This document shows, one piece after another, positions 60,240-64,000 of a DNA stretch of 64,000 bases; positions within the stretch are counted from its first letter, which is position 1; each line of letters opens with the position of its first letter. The stretch is from assembly GCF_000801105.2 (NCBI RefSeq), contig NC_079519.1, forward strand, positions 5,268,668 to 5,332,667. Reading direction: 5' to 3'. The notes below the pieces were generated by a model. It searched no databases, was not told where the DNA came from, and saw only the letters and a list, made by a program, of their open reading frames with translations. This stretch comes from Raphanus sativus. Taxonomy: Eukaryota; Streptophyta; Magnoliopsida; Brassicales; Brassicaceae. Made by a program: the position numbers and the translations under genes.

Positions 60240-61891
60240 CTAGATTCTGACCCGCCCTTTCAAGGGCGGGTATATTTTTTGTTTAAATTGTTTCGAGAAA
60301 CTTAATTTTTGTATATATATTTTTCTTTTAATCATATTTTTGTTAAATATTAATTTAATTTAATTTTTGGTAACTATATTAAATATGTTAAATTGAATAA
60401 CTATACACTTATACCTTATCCATTTCAGAAATTATTTTTAAATTTTATTCATGAAGGTCGCAACATATTATATTTTCTTAGTAGATACCTAATATAATTA
60501 GTCAAGAATACATGTACAAAAAACGATTCTTAATCGACCCGAAAATCAAAATCTCATACTCTATTAGACCTTGCTAACATATTCAAATGGTTTTTAAACT
60601 ATTATATCTGGAAACCAATATCAAACCCAACCCGGACCGAAAACCGAACAATTTTTTTGAAAAATGTTTGAAAATTTTGATTTTTAACATATTCTGTTAA
60701 ATAATATATATATGTGTGTGTAAATGGGTTAATAATTTTTCACTAACTTTAAGTAAAATCACATTTAATAAATATTTTTAATCGAATAACCTACTTAAAA
60801 CCCGTGAGACTAAATGAGTTTATATGAATATATATCTTTTCTATCGAGAATGCTTTGTTAATTGATAAACTTAATGTATGTATAAAATATTTAAAATTTG
60901 AATAAATTAATTTATAGCTGAATAAATTCTCTTGGGCTGAGATATAAGTTATGTTGTTGTAGTGTGATCAATATTTTTTTGAGAAAATATATCAAAGTTT
61001 ATTGTAACTGAATATATATTATACTGTAATAGTCTGTGAAAATAATATATATTTTCTCTCGAAATATTAGGGGTGAAAATAAAAAGTGAAATTACTATAA
61101 GTTTTTTATTTTGTATTTCTTCACAAATATAAAGTGTCTATAATATAATAATTAATTTTTATACTTCTTAACTGATATTATGAGGAATAATTAGCATATC
61201 ATTGTAGAAAGATATGTCAACAATGTAGCTGTATACATAATTATATAAAATAATGTGTTATACTAATCAAATAAAAGGTTAAGATTCTAAAAATAATTTT
61301 TATTTAAACACCCATTAACGAAAAACACAAAAATATATGCCAACAAAAATGTATTTTTAATGTCGAGCATTAATTTTAACCTTTATAAGGGTTTATATTT
61401 TATGGTACATGACCAATTGTATAAGGGAAAAAGAGAGGCAAAAATGATATCCATTTACATATATATATTCTTAGGTTTGTAAAGTGGAAAATTTAGTTTT
61501 TATTAATATTAAGAAGGAAAATGGTAGCATGCATAGTGGTTTTTATCAAAATAAAAATAAAAATACATGCATAGTTGTTTTGGTTTCAGCATCTGCACGT
61601 GTAGAAAAAAAATTAAGCATCTAATAGATGAATTGCTTGCCGTCAATGATTGTAGTCTAATGTTATTTCTTTACTTAGTTATATATAGTTACTGTATACG
61701 TAATTTTTTTTCTAAAAATAATGCATCCCAAAATTAAAGGGGAGAGGAAGTTGTAAGTACCAAGTCACCCTATTGATAATGACAGTTTTTTTTTTACGTC
61801 AGATTATGGCAGTTCATTAATTTAAAAGTGGGTTATAAATAATTGGACAAAAAATTATCAATTAGTCATACTTGTGTTTTAATAGAATAGA
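60240..61891 (-). mobile_element. Helitron, minus orientation, 1,652 bp
   Basis: 3' end CTAG at 60240-60243 with hairpin CCCGCCCTT-GAAAGGGCGGG on the minus strand. The 5' end TCTATTCTATTAAAACACAA starts at 61891. Host bases are A (60239) and T (61892). Interior AT-rich, no Rep/helicase frame. Confidence 0.78.
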
Positions 61892-62880
61892 TTACATTTA
61901 AATCTATATAAAATGGGGCCCATAATTATATATCACATAAATTTCTAATAATTCTAATTTTATCACTTTAGTCAATTGAATTTTATATCTTACATATTTT
62001 GATATAGATTTATATAAATTTAATTTTTCAGAAAACAAACCTATATAAATATTTTTTAAAATTAATATATTAATACAAACATTACATAATCTTAGCATAA
62101 AAATTACACAACACTAGTATTACATTGACCATATTTAATACAAAGTAATAAGTTGTAAAATTTTATTTGTTTTTATTATTGTTTATGCGATTTTATTACT
62201 TAATATTTTATTGATTAAATTTGTCGTAATATGTTTATACTAGTTATTGAAAAGTGTATAAGTAAATTAATTATGATTATAATGAAAACTTTAATTTAAT
62301 ATTTAATCATTAGAGAATAACTCATTAAAACATTAAATACGAAGTTGTGTAACTCCAAAAATGAAACATGAGTTGGAGATGCCATAAATTATTTACTTCT
62401 ACAACTGTAAATCCTTTTATATCTTACTATTTTCTATTGACAAAATTTGTAATATCTTACATTTCATATTTGATATCTTACTTCTCGTTTTAGTTGGTTC
62501 ATGATTCATGAAGATAAAAGAATCTTATCTTCTTTTTGCCTAAATATTAATGTTTATATATTAGGATGAATTATATATATATAGTAGACTGCTGTGTTGT
62601 CCAAAAAAGTAGATTATTACATGCAATATAATGACTTGGGTTAGTACACTTGTTAATACAATTATTGGAACCCAAATCCGTATAACGAATTTTGTAATCT
62701 TATCTCAAATTTAGAAATGTATGAGACTTTATACAGGACTTTCGAGTTATTAATTTATAAACAGAGACATGGAACATCATCAATAAAAGCAAAAAAAAAT
62801 GAAATCACAATTTATAAAGTAATTAGCCACCGCCTTGGCGAATTCTGTAACGTCTGAAACGAGTAATCAAAAGTATAGTG
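61892..62880. other. AT-rich intergenic DNA
   Basis: No gene or terminal structure recognised. Confidence 0.5.
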
Positions 62881-62883
62881 TTA

Positions 62884-63115
62884 GAGCATCTTTATAGGTA
62901 TAACTCTTAAGATATTTTTAACCGTATGAGTCCATTTTTTTGTTAAAACTTTTCTCTCTCTCCTTTTATGCAAGAAGTAACTCTTAAGCTTTTTACGGGT
63001 TCCATCTCTCTATTTTTTTCTGAGATTGGTTATATTTCTTTTTTTTTCTTTTTTTTTAATCGGATAAAAAAAATGTTTAAGAGTCATTTTTAGAGTTATA
63101 TCTATAAAGATGCTC
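62884..63115. mobile_element. Tourist-like MITE (PIF/Harbinger type)
   Basis: 232 bp with inverted ends GAGCATCTTTATAGGTATAA and (complement of right end) GAGCATCTTTATAGATATAA, flanked by TTA at 62881-62883 and 63116-63118, the PIF/Harbinger target. Confidence 0.82.
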
Positions 63116-63118
63116 TTA

Positions 63119-64000
63119 GGAATCATGACAAATGGATAAGACAGAAATTTAACAAATGCACAGTGTAGATTAAGGGGAGCCCCTCCCCTTAAAATTAGCA
63201 GTTGATTGACTCGGGGTCAAATAAAGACAAGCACAGATGATAATCTTGAACACCAACTGGATTTGTACCTGAGGGAGTTGACGAAACTACCCCTAAGTTG
63301 TTGCTATCTATAGAAAGATATGAATCATATGCTGTGTGTCTCCAGAACGATACACAAAGACAAAGAGAGGTCTTATAACGCCGTCTGTAGAAGACTATGT
63401 GATTGTGGATTTCGAAGGAACGTGTTTAATCGTGGAGCAACCAAATATATTTTCTTCATTTTAATTTGTGGACTCTGTAATTATATAAACATAGCTTTAA
63501 TTTTAATTCATTGATTGACAAAACAAAATTTCATATTCATTGAAATAAATAATTGCATGAGTGACGGTTCATAGTTCATAGAATCTGATGAATGTTCCCT
63601 ATTCATCATATGCATGACTGGGAAGAACAGAAAATTTAGATATTTATTTCTGTTCAAAAAATTTTGGATTCTTATTACTACTTTTTAAGCATGTCGGAAA
63701 TTGTATGCTACTACAGTTAGTGTCGTTGTTCTGTTAAAATCCCAGTTCAAATATGTAAGAGTGTGAGTTGTAAATGAAGTTTTTTAATCACCTTAAAATA
63801 ATATATATTTGTATTTGACGTTTTACAAATAATATTTCAAATTATATAATATTTTAAATTTTAGTGTAAAATATATTAACTAATTATGTTATGATGACCT
63901 TTTATGATTTGTATTTTATAATCTTTTAGTATTCATTGATTGTATTTACATAGATAATAAGTAATGGCTTTATTTATAAAAATTGTTTTAAATTTGTATA
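63119..64000. other. Intergenic DNA to the window end
   Basis: A 64-codon ORF (63320-63514) has no recognisable features. 63175-63420 is less AT-rich and could be a remnant of a neighbouring gene or element, but I cannot support a call. Confidence 0.45.

Noticed and set aside
63320..63514. 64-residue ORF near the window end
   Set aside because: No domain, signal or homology that I recognise; composition is that of intergenic DNA.

Overview
The window is plant nuclear DNA, almost certainly from a Brassica species. I infer this from spliced genes with GT-AG introns, an AT-rich intergenic background and closest resemblance to Arabidopsis proteins. The ancestral genes keep the order I recall for Arabidopsis At1g73780 to At1g73830 (from memory, not searched): a type-2 lipid-transfer protein (803-1099, +), the MZT1/GIP gamma-tubulin adaptor (1717-1932, +), SARD1 of the CBP60 family (2480-6140, -), a core-2/I-branching GT14-like glycosyltransferase (43934-46091, -), a decayed SSU72 phosphatase (50345-50829, -) and the bHLH factor BEE3 (57583-58863, +). 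A receptor-like cytoplasmic kinase (51890-53764, +) sits between SSU72 and BEE3. No protein-coding host gene was found in 6.5-43.9 kb.

6821-22239 is a Mutator-like element (MULE) with terminal inverted repeats and a 10-bp target duplication. It carries two opposed genes: a six-exon gene for a DUF1985 + Ulp1-type (C48) cysteine protease protein, and a mudrA-type DDE transposase. This matches the ULP-carrying (Kaonashi/KI-like) MULEs. Its introns, UTRs and spacers are packed with one palindromic motif, GACGACTTA...TAAGTCGTC, which is almost absent from its exons. About 5.86 kb of the element appears twice, on either side of a 100-N gap, most simply as an unmerged contig overlap.

22885-24810 is the 5' part of an LTR retrotransposon (LTR, tRNA-Met primer site, gag fragment) followed by a captured BTB/POZ gene fragment. 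24811-40760 is an AT-rich ~350-bp satellite array of roughly 30 monomers. It contains two copies of a chimera of host gene fragments (CRM-like, unknown, Prp28/RH21 DEAD-box helicase) and is interrupted by two Helitrons with clean A^T insertion sites. 40761-42830 is further repeat DNA, and 43037-43926 is an ~890-bp near-perfect palindrome full of telomere-like CCCTAAA motifs.

46-64 kb alternates host genes with small elements whose ends can be defined: Helitrons, a 5'-truncated LINE with target duplications, a tRNA-derived SINE with a 15-bp duplication, a Helitron with three nested 5' ends, and two MITEs. Functionally the host genes are an immune regulator (SARD1), a brassinosteroid-response bHLH (BEE3), a Golgi glycosyltransferase, a microtubule-nucleation adaptor and a secreted lipid-transfer protein; they form no operon or pathway. 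Coordinates of spliced genes are spans from start to stop codon, with exons listed in the evidence.
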